Source: Archangium sp. (GTDB lineage Bacteria > Myxococcota > Myxococcia > Myxococcales > Myxococcaceae). Taken from it: a stretch of 6,845 bases of DNA. Below the pieces are notes generated by a model. It ran no database searches. It was not told the DNA's origin and saw only the letters and a list, made by a program, of their open reading frames with translations. The stretch covers positions 1 to 6,845 of the forward strand of contig JAEUJR010000159.1 of the NCBI GenBank assembly GCA_016793585.1. The letters run 5' to 3'. This document shows positions 1 to 5,724 of this stretch, piece by piece. Position numbers and translations under genes: made by a program. Every line of letters begins with the position of its first letter. The stretch's first letter is position 1.

Positions 1-381
1 GATGCCGGGCCGGCCGTCGGCGACGCCTGCTCCACCATGACTCAATGCGGAGGTGCGGCGCCCATCTGTCAGGACTTCGGAAACGGCGTGGTGCAGTACT
101 GCGTCACGACCTGCACCGCGCCACCCGGAATGATCATCGACGGAGGCCTCCCGCGCGCCGACTGCCCAGCGCGCTCCGTGTGCCTGCCCGACTTCAACAG
201 ACAGCGCACTGGCACCTGCCTCGCGGAGTGCCACGACGACGCCGACTGCCGCGCGAGCGAGGGCTACTTCTGCCGCCGGTTCATCATCGACGGCGGCTCG
301 GGTCAGACCTCGAACGGCTACTGCGCGCCGATGCACTGCCGCTCGCGTGGGTGCACCTCGAGCTTCGAGTGTTTCTGCTGA
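1..381 (+). CDS. Cysteine-rich secreted protein or lipoprotein, C-terminal part (5' end outside window)
   Basis: The reading frame is open from base 1, so the gene begins upstream; the ATG at 37 is internal because coding character and cysteine spacing continue before it. The visible 126 residues contain 16 cysteines (positions 10, 16, 23, 34, 38, 55, 61, 73, 77, 83, 91, 108, 113, 118, 124 and 126), a density expected only of an exported, disulfide-bonded protein. The segment around residues 73-91 has the pattern C-x3-C-x5-C-x7-C with an acidic HDDADC stretch, resembling the small Cys clusters common in myxobacterial lipoproteins. The protein ends in Cys-Phe-Cys directly before TGA, so the last cysteine is C-terminal. 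There is no membrane segment or catalytic motif in the visible part. The signal peptide or lipobox would be upstream and cannot be checked. The function is unknown; it is probably a cell-surface or periplasmic structural or binding protein. It converges on the minus-strand gene with 4 nt between stops. Confidence 0.85.
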   Translation, partial: DAGPAVGDACSTMTQCGGAAPICQDFGNGVVQYCVTTCTAPPGMIIDGGLPRADCPARSVCLPDFNRQRTGTCLAECHDDADCRASEGYFCRRFIIDGGSGQTSNGYCAPMHCRSRGCTSSFECFC

Positions 382-385
382 CGGC

Positions 386-1306
386 TCAGCTCGCGAGGAA
401 CTCGCCGAACCGCCGCATCGAGCGCGCGTGCATCAACGCCTGCGAGCCGCGGTACACGAGCCACGGCATCGCCGGCACGAACCCGCGCAACGTCGTCATC
501 AACACCTTCGGCTCGCGCAGCAGCCTGAACTCGAACGCGCCAGTCGCGCCTTCCGACACCAGCGCGCCGTCGCGCACCTCGAGCACCTCGACGTCTTCGT
601 CGCTCTGCCCCGGCACGTGGCGCAGGCGCAGCACGCTCACGCCACCGAACTTCACCTCGATGGCCTCGGCGCCGAGCACCGTCGAGAGCCCCGGCACGTC
701 CGACGACAGCCACTCGAAGTAGCCACGCGCCGTCTGCTTCGCGCTCCAGCCCGCCTTCGGAGCGAAGCGCTGCACCGAGAGCACCGTCGACGGGCCGCTC
801 CATTCACCCGCCTCGGCGGCGCCGCCTTTGTACGCAGGCAACCGGCGCGTCTCGACATCGGCGGCGAGCACCAACTGCTCGAGCTGCGCGACCGGGTCGT
901 CACCACCACCCGAGAGCACCGACAGCGGCACGCCGCTCGCGCGCAGGCACGCTTCGCGCTCGTCCTGCTCGCCACACGGAAAGAAGACGACCCGCTGCGG
1001 CTTCGTCAGGCGCACGGCCCGCGAGACCGAGTCGGCGAGCAGCAGGTCGACGTCGTCAGCCGAGCCCTGGAACAACCGCGCGCGCGGGCCCGAGGTGCGG
1101 GCGAGAAACACCACCACCTGTGCACCAGCCAGCGCGACCTCGGCCTCGGCGATGGAGAGCAGGTCGGCCTTCCACGCGCCCTCGCCGCTCGCCCGCGTGC
1201 CCACCACCGTCACGTCACACGACGCCTGAAGTCTCTGCGCCAGCGCGCGACCGAGCGCTCCGGTGCCTCCGGCGATGACGACGCGACGACGCTCCGGCGA
1301 ACTCAT
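386..1306 (-). CDS. Atypical SDR / NmrA-like Rossmann-fold NAD(P)-binding protein
   Basis: This is a 306-residue predicted cytoplasmic protein. Residues 9-22 form a first beta strand followed by a glycine-rich loop with G13, G16 and G19 (GGTGALG), the dinucleotide-binding GxxGxxG motif of extended and atypical short-chain dehydrogenases. Arg38 after the second strand (VVGTR) fits NADP preference, Asp48 in KADL fits the adenine-contacting Asp, and residues 63-70 (QVVVFLAR) look like strand 4. I see no YxxxK catalytic pair in the protein, so it may bind cofactor without acting as a classical dehydrogenase, as NmrA-like regulators do; this is inference. The C-terminal half (about 150-306) does not match a domain I can name. 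The ATG at 1306 is chosen because the glycine loop starts only 12 residues in. It lies 22 nt downstream of the SpoIIAA-like gene and probably shares its transcript. No convincing Shine-Dalgarno precedes it. Confidence 0.9.
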   Translation of the reverse strand: MSSPERRRVVIAGGTGALGRALAQRLQASCDVTVVGTRASGEGAWKADLLSIAEAEVALAGAQVVVFLARTSGPRARLFQGSADDVDLLLADSVSRAVRLTKPQRVVFFPCGEQDEREACLRASGVPLSVLSGGGDDPVAQLEQLVLAADVETRRLPAYKGGAAEAGEWSGPSTVLSVQRFAPKAGWSAKQTARGYFEWLSSDVPGLSTVLGAEAIEVKFGGVSVLRLRHVPGQSDEDVEVLEVRDGALVSEGATGAFEFRLLREPKVLMTTLRGFVPAMPWLVYRGSQALMHARSMRRFGEFLAS

Positions 1307-1328
1307 GGAGCGAGGCGCTTACCACGCG

Positions 1329-1685
1329 TCAGCTCTTCGCGAGGTAGTCCTTCGCCTCGTTCTCCGACGGGAACGGCTTCATCGTGGCGCCCGTGAAGGT
1401 GTTGTACGCCTTCAACAGCAGGCCCTTGAGGCCGTCGATGCCGACGATGGCCGACTTCGACGTCTTCGGCTCGAACGAGGTCTTCCCGAGCTCCTTCGCG
1501 CGCTTCATGAACTCGGGCGGTACACCGATGCCTTCGAAGTTCGAGAGCGTCGCGACCTTGTTGGGCAGCTTCGACATGATGGCCGCCGTCTCATCGAGCT
1601 GAAGCAACATCTTGTCGAGCGAGAGGCCGCGATAGTCGCTGTAGAGAATCTTCGTTCCTTTGTGGTCGAGCCAGGCGATGGGCAT
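1329..1685 (-). CDS. SpoIIAA/STAS-like small protein
   Basis: This is a 118-residue soluble protein with no signal peptide. The pattern resembles the SpoIIAA-like (STAS/SEC14-related) family: a short beta strand and turn at residues 11-22 (KILYSDYRGLS), a helix rich in Leu and Met (23-39), a buried strand ending in a loop at 43-54 (KVATLSNFEGIG), a helix at 56-68, a hydrophobic strand at 77-84 (KSAIVGID), a helix at 85-95 (GLKGLLLKAYN), a threonine-rich turn, and a final FPSENEAKDYL helix typical of the family's C-terminal end. The family is generally of unknown function. The phosphorylatable Ser of true SpoIIAA anti-anti-sigma factors (DSSG context) is not present; Ser48 in LSN lies at the roughly equivalent turn but without that context. 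The ATG at 1685 starts two residues before the first strand. It is the first gene of a probable two-gene minus-strand operon driven from the divergent intergenic region. The family assignment comes from recalled sequence patterns. Confidence 0.85.
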   Translation of the reverse strand: MPIAWLDHKGTKILYSDYRGLSLDKMLLQLDETAAIMSKLPNKVATLSNFEGIGVPPEFMKRAKELGKTSFEPKTSKSAIVGIDGLKGLLLKAYNTFTGATMKPFPSENEAKDYLAKS

Positions 1686-1790
1686 GAAGGTCGGCTCTGC
1701 AAGACCCGATCACCGCGCGCGGCCTGTCGTACTGCGGTCCTTGCATTCGTCAGACGGGGCTTCTCGCGTCGCCGGGGTACCCTCGACCCC
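1686..1790. promoter_or_regulatory. Divergent intergenic region with presumed promoters
   Basis: These 105 bp separate two divergently transcribed genes and are the longest non-coding stretch in the window, so promoters for both the minus-strand pair and the plus-strand four-gene run should lie here. On the plus strand the best -10-like hexamer is TACCCT at 1778-1783. I see no well-spaced -35 for it: TTGCAT at 1741-1746 is 31 bp away. I found no convincing -10 for the minus direction. Two short perfect palindromes are present, CCGCGCGCGG at 1713-1722 and GGGTACCC at 1775-1782, but both are short enough to be chance in GC-rich DNA. No stem-loop terminator or riboswitch was recognised. Confidence 0.55.
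1778..1783 (+). promoter_or_regulatory. Candidate -10 element (TACCCT) for the four-gene run
   Basis: The hexamer fits the relaxed TANNNT -10 consensus and ends 7 nt before the ATG at 1791. If used, transcription would begin at or next to the start codon, giving a leaderless mRNA. This agrees with the absence of any purine-rich Shine-Dalgarno before 1791 (the preceding bases are C-rich). There is no recognisable -35 at 16-18 bp spacing, so confidence is low. Confidence 0.3.
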
Positions 1791-2378
1791 ATGTCCGAGA
1801 ACGAGCTGATGCAGTGGGCTGCGCTGGGCGCCGGGGGTGTGGTGGGCGGCGGCGTCATCTTCGCCATCGCGCGCTTCGTGAAGCAGCAGAACGCCATCTG
1901 GCCCGACGCTGCGGCGAAGTACGGCCTCACCTACTCGAAGAAGTCGGAGTCGATTCCCCTCGGCAACTCGCGCGACTTCGACCTGCTCGACGGGCCGTCG
2001 CTCTCGGTCGTCTCGATGCGCGAGCAGATTGGCCGCACCCGCCGCCGGAGCAACGTCATCACCGCGCGCTCCGTGACATGGCCGAGCCCCGCTCGCTTCG
2101 ACGTCGAGTCGACCAGACCTGCCGCCTCCTTCCACCTCGTCACGACGGGTGACGCAGCGTTCGACGCGCGCCGTTTCGTCACCTCGGAGTCGAAGGCCGC
2201 GGTGCAGGCAGTGCTCACGCCGACGGTGCGCGCGGCGCTGCTCCAGTGCCCGCAACACACGCTGCGAATCACCTGCGAAGGCCAACAGGTGGTGGTGTCG
2301 TTCGGAGAGCTCGTCACCGACGCGAAGGAGCTCACCGGCGCCATCGACCTCGCGCTCGCCCTCGCGAAAGGACCGTGA
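1791..2378 (+). CDS. Single-pass membrane protein of unknown function
   Basis: This is a 195-residue protein. The frame is open far upstream, but that extension runs antisense through two real genes and reads as Arg/His-rich noise, so the start is placed at the ATG at 1791, giving a natural N-terminal anchor. Residues 9-29 form one transmembrane helix with a glycine-zipper look (GAGGVVGGG), followed by basic residues (R28, K31), which suggests the C-terminal domain is cytoplasmic. After the helix comes a WPDAAAKYGLTY segment resembling the start of a soluble domain seen in unannotated bacterial proteins of the form W-x-x-hA-x-x-x-G-hx-Y (h, hydrophobic). The remainder (55-195) is mixed alpha/beta with an SSTR-free, Arg-rich loop (82-86) and two cysteines. 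No catalytic motif was recognised. The stop codon directly abuts the GTG start of the next gene, so the two are very probably co-translated and may interact. It is the first gene of the plus-strand operon-like run. Confidence 0.85.
   Translation: MSENELMQWAALGAGGVVGGGVIFAIARFVKQQNAIWPDAAAKYGLTYSKKSESIPLGNSRDFDLLDGPSLSVVSMREQIGRTRRRSNVITARSVTWPSPARFDVESTRPAASFHLVTTGDAAFDARRFVTSESKAAVQAVLTPTVRAALLQCPQHTLRITCEGQQVVVSFGELVTDAKELTGAIDLALALAKGP
2367..2372 (+). promoter_or_regulatory. Ribosome binding site (AAAGGA) supporting the GTG start at 2379
   Basis: AAAGGA lies inside the last codons of the upstream gene, with 6 nt between it and the GTG at 2379. It is the only clear Shine-Dalgarno-like element before any start in this window, and it favours GTG 2379, which directly follows the upstream TGA, over any later start. 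Confidence 0.6.
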
Positions 2379-2921
2379 GTGTCAGACCTCGAGCAGTACC
2401 TCGATCAGCTCGGCGCAGCGCACGGCTTCACGAAGGAGGAGCTCGACGCCAACCGGCGAGGCGCCATTCACCCGGCCCAGCTCGCGCGGGCACAGCGCGG
2501 CGCGGTGAGCGGCCCTGTCTTCTGGGTGCTCCTGGTGGTGGTGGTGCTCGCATCTGGGCTCGGCGGCGCGTACGCGTTCGTCGACGGCTCCAGCAGCCCG
2601 CTCTCGCGTGTCGACCGCAACGCGCTCATCGCCATTCTCGGCGCCACCGCCATCACAGCACTCGTCTTCTCGGCCGTCGGCTTCTCCTCGGTGCGACGCG
2701 CAGCAAGACGCCGTGAGGCCTTTCGAGCCGGCAGCGTCACCGTCGTCGAGGGGCTCGTCGCGAAGGGCGGCGTGCGCGGCAGTGCCTCGACCTTCTGGCT
2801 CGACCTCGGCGGCAAGCGCTTCTTCGTCAGCCGACGCACCTGGGAGCTCGTCACCCACGGCGCGACCTATCGCGGCTACCTCATCGCAGGGCAGATGGTG
2901 ACGTTCGAGCCCCTGCGCTAA
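2379..2921 (+). CDS. Two-pass membrane protein with N-terminal NRRG...Q motif
   Basis: This is a 180-residue protein starting with GTG immediately after the upstream TGA. Residues 1-41 are soluble, with a helix (DLEQYLDQLGAAHGFTKEEL) leading into ANRRGAIHPAQ at 24-34, close to an 'NRxGxLSxxQ' motif that I recall in unannotated bacterial membrane proteins preceding a two-helix hairpin. Transmembrane helix 1 spans about 46-68 (FWVLLVVVVLASGLGG) and helix 2 about 82-103. A strongly basic stretch at 106-112 (RRAARRR) follows helix 2 and places the C-terminal domain in the cytoplasm, so the N terminus should be cytoplasmic too. Residues 119-180 form a small beta-rich domain (VTVVEGLVAKGG, FWLDLGGKRFFV, YRGYLIAGQMVTFEPL) with the ending 'Y-x-x-Y ... 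EPL' seen in the same type of protein. There are no catalytic residues or cysteines. It is probably a partner of the preceding membrane protein; the function is unknown. The next gene follows after 10 nt. Confidence 0.88.
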   Translation: MSDLEQYLDQLGAAHGFTKEELDANRRGAIHPAQLARAQRGAVSGPVFWVLLVVVVLASGLGGAYAFVDGSSSPLSRVDRNALIAILGATAITALVFSAVGFSSVRRAARRREAFRAGSVTVVEGLVAKGGVRGSASTFWLDLGGKRFFVSRRTWELVTHGATYRGYLIAGQMVTFEPLR

Positions 2922-2931
2922 CACTGCGCGA

Positions 2932-5724
2932 ATGTCGATTCGGGTCGGCCTCGTCGCCGCGTTGCTGCTCACCGCCTGCCCTTCTGCAGACTCGTGCAAG
3001 TCGAAGAACGACTGCTTCAAGGGCTTCGAGTGCGTGAACGCCGTGTGTGTCGCGACCGACGCGGGCAGCAGCGCCGGAGGAGGAACGGTCACCGCAGGCG
3101 GCTCCGCAGCAGGTGGCTCGACGGCTGGCGGCATGGGCGGCGGGAGCGCGGGTGGAGCGACGGGCGGAGGAAGTGCTCCAGTCGACGGCGAGTCGTGCGC
3201 CCGGCCGAGCCCGCTCGTGCTTCCTTCGACGTTCACGGCCACCACCGTCGGCGCGCGCAACGACGTGTCGCTGCGCTGCACGGGCTTCTCGAACCCGGGG
3301 CCCGACCTCGTCTATTCCGCCACCGTTCCCGCAGGCCAACGGCTCGTCGTCTCCATCGAGCCCACCGAGCGTGACGCGGGCCTGCGCTTCGACCCGTCGC
3401 TCTCCATCGTCTCAGGGCCCGCCGCCAACTGCGCGTCGATGGACGCGGGCGTGTGTCTCGTCGGTCGCGATGAACGTGGCGGTGACACGGCCGTGTGGCT
3501 CAACGAAGACGCCTTCGAGCGCGAGGTCTTCGTCGTCGTCGACTCGTACCTGACGGAGCCCGACCAGACGGCCGGCTCCTCGTTCGAGGGCGCCTTCTCG
3601 TTGAACGCACGCCTCGAGGTGCCCGGCGCAGGAGACCGTTGTGAGACGGCGGAGACCGCGCCCGCGAACGGAACCCGCCAGAGCACGCTCGCTGGATACG
3701 GCCCCGACTATCGCTTCGCTCAGAGCACCGGCTGTTCCATCGAGTCAGGGCCTGACCGGGTCTTCGCCGTCGACGTGCCTGCAGGTGAACGGCTCACCGC
3801 GACCGCGACACCTGCGCCTGACGCGGGCATCGACCTCGTCGTGAACTTCGTGGCCGCGCCCGTCGCCACATGCCGCGCGTCGCCTCCCGTCTGTCTCGCG
3901 AGCGCCGACCGGGGCCTGACTGACGAGCCCGACAGCGCCACCTTCGTCAACACCAGCGCCACCACGCAGTCGCTCTTCGTCGTCGTCGGCAGCTACTTCG
4001 CGATGCCGCCGGGCGGAGACTTCACGCTCACGACAACCTCGGTGCCGCCCCCACCAGGAGACACGTGCGCCACCGCCACCACCCTCGTCGCAGGAACACC
4101 GCTCACCGGGCAGACGCTCGCGGGCTACGGCGACGACGTGACCTCGGGCACCAGCTGCGCTTCTGGCGGCACGGGGAGCGACCGCTTCTACGCGCTCACG
4201 ATTCCCGCGGGGAAACAGGTGACGGTCACCGCCACGCCACAGGCCACGCTCGACACCGTGCTCTCGCTCATCGACGCGGCAGGCTCGTGCGCGAGTCCAC
4301 TGACGTGTCTGGCTGGCGCGCCGTCGAACGCGCTGGGCCAGGTCGACCAGTTGTTCTTCACCAACCGCACCGCGACGCCGCTCGCCGTCTTCATCGCCGT
4401 CGATTCGCGCTCCGGCAGCAGTGGAACGTTCGACCTCTCGGCCTCCATCGCCGACCCACCAACGGGAGACTTCTGCGGCATCGCGAACACCCTGACGTTC
4501 GACGCGGGTGTCACCGGCACCACGGTCGGTGCAACCAACGACTACGAAGACGGAGACCGCTGCGCCTCGGGCTTCACGGGGCCCGACACGACGTACGCGC
4601 TCGACATTCCGCCAGGGCAACGCGCGACGCTGACGGTGACGCCGACGTCGGGAGATGGCGGCTTCAACCCCTCGCTCTCCATCGTGCCCGCGCCTGCTGC
4701 GTCGTGCGAAGCGAACCCCCGCGTTTGCATCGGTGCAGGCAACGCCGCGTTCGGCAGCGCCGCGCCGCGTTCGGCGACCGCGTACAACGCCGGCACCGCA
4801 CCGCTCTCGACCTTCGTCATCGTCGATGGCGCGAGCGCGTCTTCGGGCACCTTCACGCTCTCTGCGACGGCCGCGACTCCGCCCTCGAACGACGTCTGCA
4901 CGACGACGACCGCGATGCTCACGGTGACGCCCAGCACCTCGACGCAGCCGCTCACGGGCCAGACACTCACGGGCTTCGCGCGCGACTACGACTGCGTGTC
5001 GTTCGCCTCGGGAGCCGACCGCGTGTACGGCGCGCAGGTGGCCGCGCTCCAACGCGTGAGCATCACCGTCACGCCGACGCCGCTCGCGCCCGACGCCGGC
5101 AGCTTCGACCCCGTGCTCTCGGTCATCGGGGGCCCCTCGGCGCAGTGCGACTCGGTCAGCCGGGTGTGTCTCGGCCAGGTCGACGATGGCGCACAGGGGA
5201 GCGCCGAGACGCTCGTCTTCAACCACGCCAGCGCCGCGCAGCAGGTCTTCGTTGCGGTGGGCTCGTACGAGAGCAACCCCGTCGACTCCACCTTCTCCAT
5301 CGTCGCCACCAGCCAGCCGCTGCTCGACGGAGAGGTCTGCGAGAAGCCGATTCCCATCACCGTCAGCAACACGCGCAGCGGCGACTCGCTCCGGGGCCTC
5401 TTGCGTGACTACGACCTCACGGGAGCCACCTGCAGCAGCTCGTTCGGTGACGACGCGGTCTATGCGGTGACGTTCACGAACTCGTTCACCATCACCGTCA
5501 CGCCCGACGCGATGAGCGACGCGGTGCTCAACGTGCTCGATGGGCCGGCTGGCTCCTGCGCGGCGGCGACGGCGTGTCTCGCGCGGGCAGACCAGGGCGG
5601 CGACGGCGCACCCGAGGTCGTCTCGCTCGTGAACACGACGGGAGCGCCACGCACGGTGTTCCTCGTCGTGTCGGGGTTCAGCTCGGGCGACATGACGTAC
5701 TCGGTGGCGGCGACCATCAACTGA
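2932..5724 (+). CDS. Large lipoprotein with six PPC-like, four-cysteine repeats
   Basis: This is a 930-residue exported lipoprotein. Residues 1-16 are a short signal peptide (Arg4, hydrophobic core) with lipobox L13-T14-A15-C16, so lipidation at C16 is expected. Pro17 and Ser18 follow, with no Asp at +2, consistent with outer-membrane delivery. Residues 22-39 are a small Cys cluster (C22, C28, C34, C39), then a Gly/Ser/Ala linker (43-83). The rest is six beta-rich repeats beginning near residues 86, 234, 376, 512, 652 and 800. Each carries four aligned cysteines and a 'GPD-x-x-Y...vPAGqr...tP...DP-x-LSI' core, then a 'vFVvVDs...G-x-Fxlxa' C-terminal strand, which fits the bacterial pre-peptidase C-terminal (PPC)-like beta-sandwich. 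No protease, lectin or other enzyme domain is present, so it is probably a structural, binding or adhesive surface protein. It starts 10 nt after the membrane-protein gene, and its TGA overlaps the ATG of the beta-barrel gene by 1 nt. No Shine-Dalgarno precedes ATG 2932. Confidence 0.93.
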   Translation: MSIRVGLVAALLLTACPSADSCKSKNDCFKGFECVNAVCVATDAGSSAGGGTVTAGGSAAGGSTAGGMGGGSAGGATGGGSAPVDGESCARPSPLVLPSTFTATTVGARNDVSLRCTGFSNPGPDLVYSATVPAGQRLVVSIEPTERDAGLRFDPSLSIVSGPAANCASMDAGVCLVGRDERGGDTAVWLNEDAFEREVFVVVDSYLTEPDQTAGSSFEGAFSLNARLEVPGAGDRCETAETAPANGTRQSTLAGYGPDYRFAQSTGCSIESGPDRVFAVDVPAGERLTATATPAPDAGIDLVVNFVAAPVATCRASPPVCLASADRGLTDEPDSATFVNTSATTQSLFVVVGSYFAMPPGGDFTLTTTSVPPPPGDTCATATTLVAGTPLTGQTLAGYGDDVTSGTSCASGGTGSDRFYALTIPAGKQVTVTATPQATLDTVLSLIDAAGSCASPLTCLAGAPSNALGQVDQLFFTNRTATPLAVFIAVDSRSGSSGTFDLSASIADPPTGDFCGIANTLTFDAGVTGTTVGATNDYEDGDRCASGFTGPDTTYALDIPPGQRATLTVTPTSGDGGFNPSLSIVPAPAASCEANPRVCIGAGNAAFGSAAPRSATAYNAGTAPLSTFVIVDGASASSGTFTLSATAATPPSNDVCTTTTAMLTVTPSTSTQPLTGQTLTGFARDYDCVSFASGADRVYGAQVAALQRVSITVTPTPLAPDAGSFDPVLSVIGGPSAQCDSVSRVCLGQVDDGAQGSAETLVFNHASAAQQVFVAVGSYESNPVDSTFSIVATSQPLLDGEVCEKPIPITVSNTRSGDSLRGLLRDYDLTGATCSSSFGDDAVYAVTFTNSFTITVTPDAMSDAVLNVLDGPAGSCAAATACLARADQGGDGAPEVVSLVNTTGAPRTVFLVVSGFSSGDMTYSVAATIN
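3058..3180 (+). repeat. Gly/Ser/Ala/Thr low-complexity linker in the lipoprotein
   Basis: Residues 43-83 of the lipoprotein are almost entirely Gly, Ser, Ala and Thr (runs such as GGGTVTAGGSAAGG and GGMGGGSAGG). This is a flexible tether between the lipidated Cys cluster and the first folded repeat, and a plausible spot for length variation between strains. Such linkers directly after the lipobox region are frequent in myxobacterial lipoproteins. Confidence 0.85.
3187..5721 (+). repeat. Six tandem PPC-like protein repeats, about 131-148 residues each
   Basis: Approximate DNA bounds are: R1 3187-3630, R2 3631-4056, R3 4057-4464, R4 4465-4884, R5 4885-5328, R6 5329-5721. The four cysteines per repeat (protein numbering) are R1 89/116/167/175, R2 237/268/314/321, R3 379/409/453/459, R4 515/544/592/599, R5 656/688/739/746, R6 803/834/876/882. 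All 24 repeat cysteines fall in this register with none extra, so two intradomain disulfides per repeat are likely (C1-C2 and C3-C4, inferred). The spacing between first cysteines is 148, 142, 136, 141 and 147 residues. Repeats 1, 2 and 5 carry an Asp-Ala-Gly turn before the C3 strand; repeat 4 has Gly-Asp-Gly-Gly there. The DNA copies have diverged, so this is an old protein-level duplication rather than a recent DNA repeat. Confidence 0.85.

Noticed and set aside
347..1396. A 349-codon plus-strand open frame opposite the SDR-like gene
   Set aside because: It is Arg/His/Ala-rich without motifs and antisense to a protein with a clear GxxGxxG nucleotide-binding loop.
1713..1722. Palindrome CCGCGCGCGG in the divergent region as an operator
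   Set aside because: A 10-bp GC-only palindrome is easily expected by chance at this base composition, and the flanking bases do not extend the symmetry.
1263..1790. N-terminal extension of the single-pass membrane protein back to 1263
   Set aside because: It would run antisense through the SpoIIAA-like gene and the intergenic region, and it encodes noise. The ATG at 1791 gives a normal N-terminal anchor.
3745..5226. A 493-codon open frame on the minus strand inside the lipoprotein gene
   Set aside because: It is antisense to a well-supported repeat lipoprotein. Its product is Arg/Gly/Ala-rich with no domain pattern, which is what high third-position GC produces on the opposite strand.
4065..5408. 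A 447-codon plus-strand open frame overlapping the lipoprotein in another frame
   Set aside because: The product is extremely Arg/His-rich and low in hydrophobic structure. The overlapping frame has periodic cysteines and domain motifs, so this one is a GC-driven shadow.
2932..5724. Secreted peptidase assignment for the PPC-repeat protein
   Set aside because: PPC domains often accompany proteases, but all residues are accounted for by lipobox, Cys cluster, linker and repeats; there is no catalytic domain or HExxH or Ser-triad motif.
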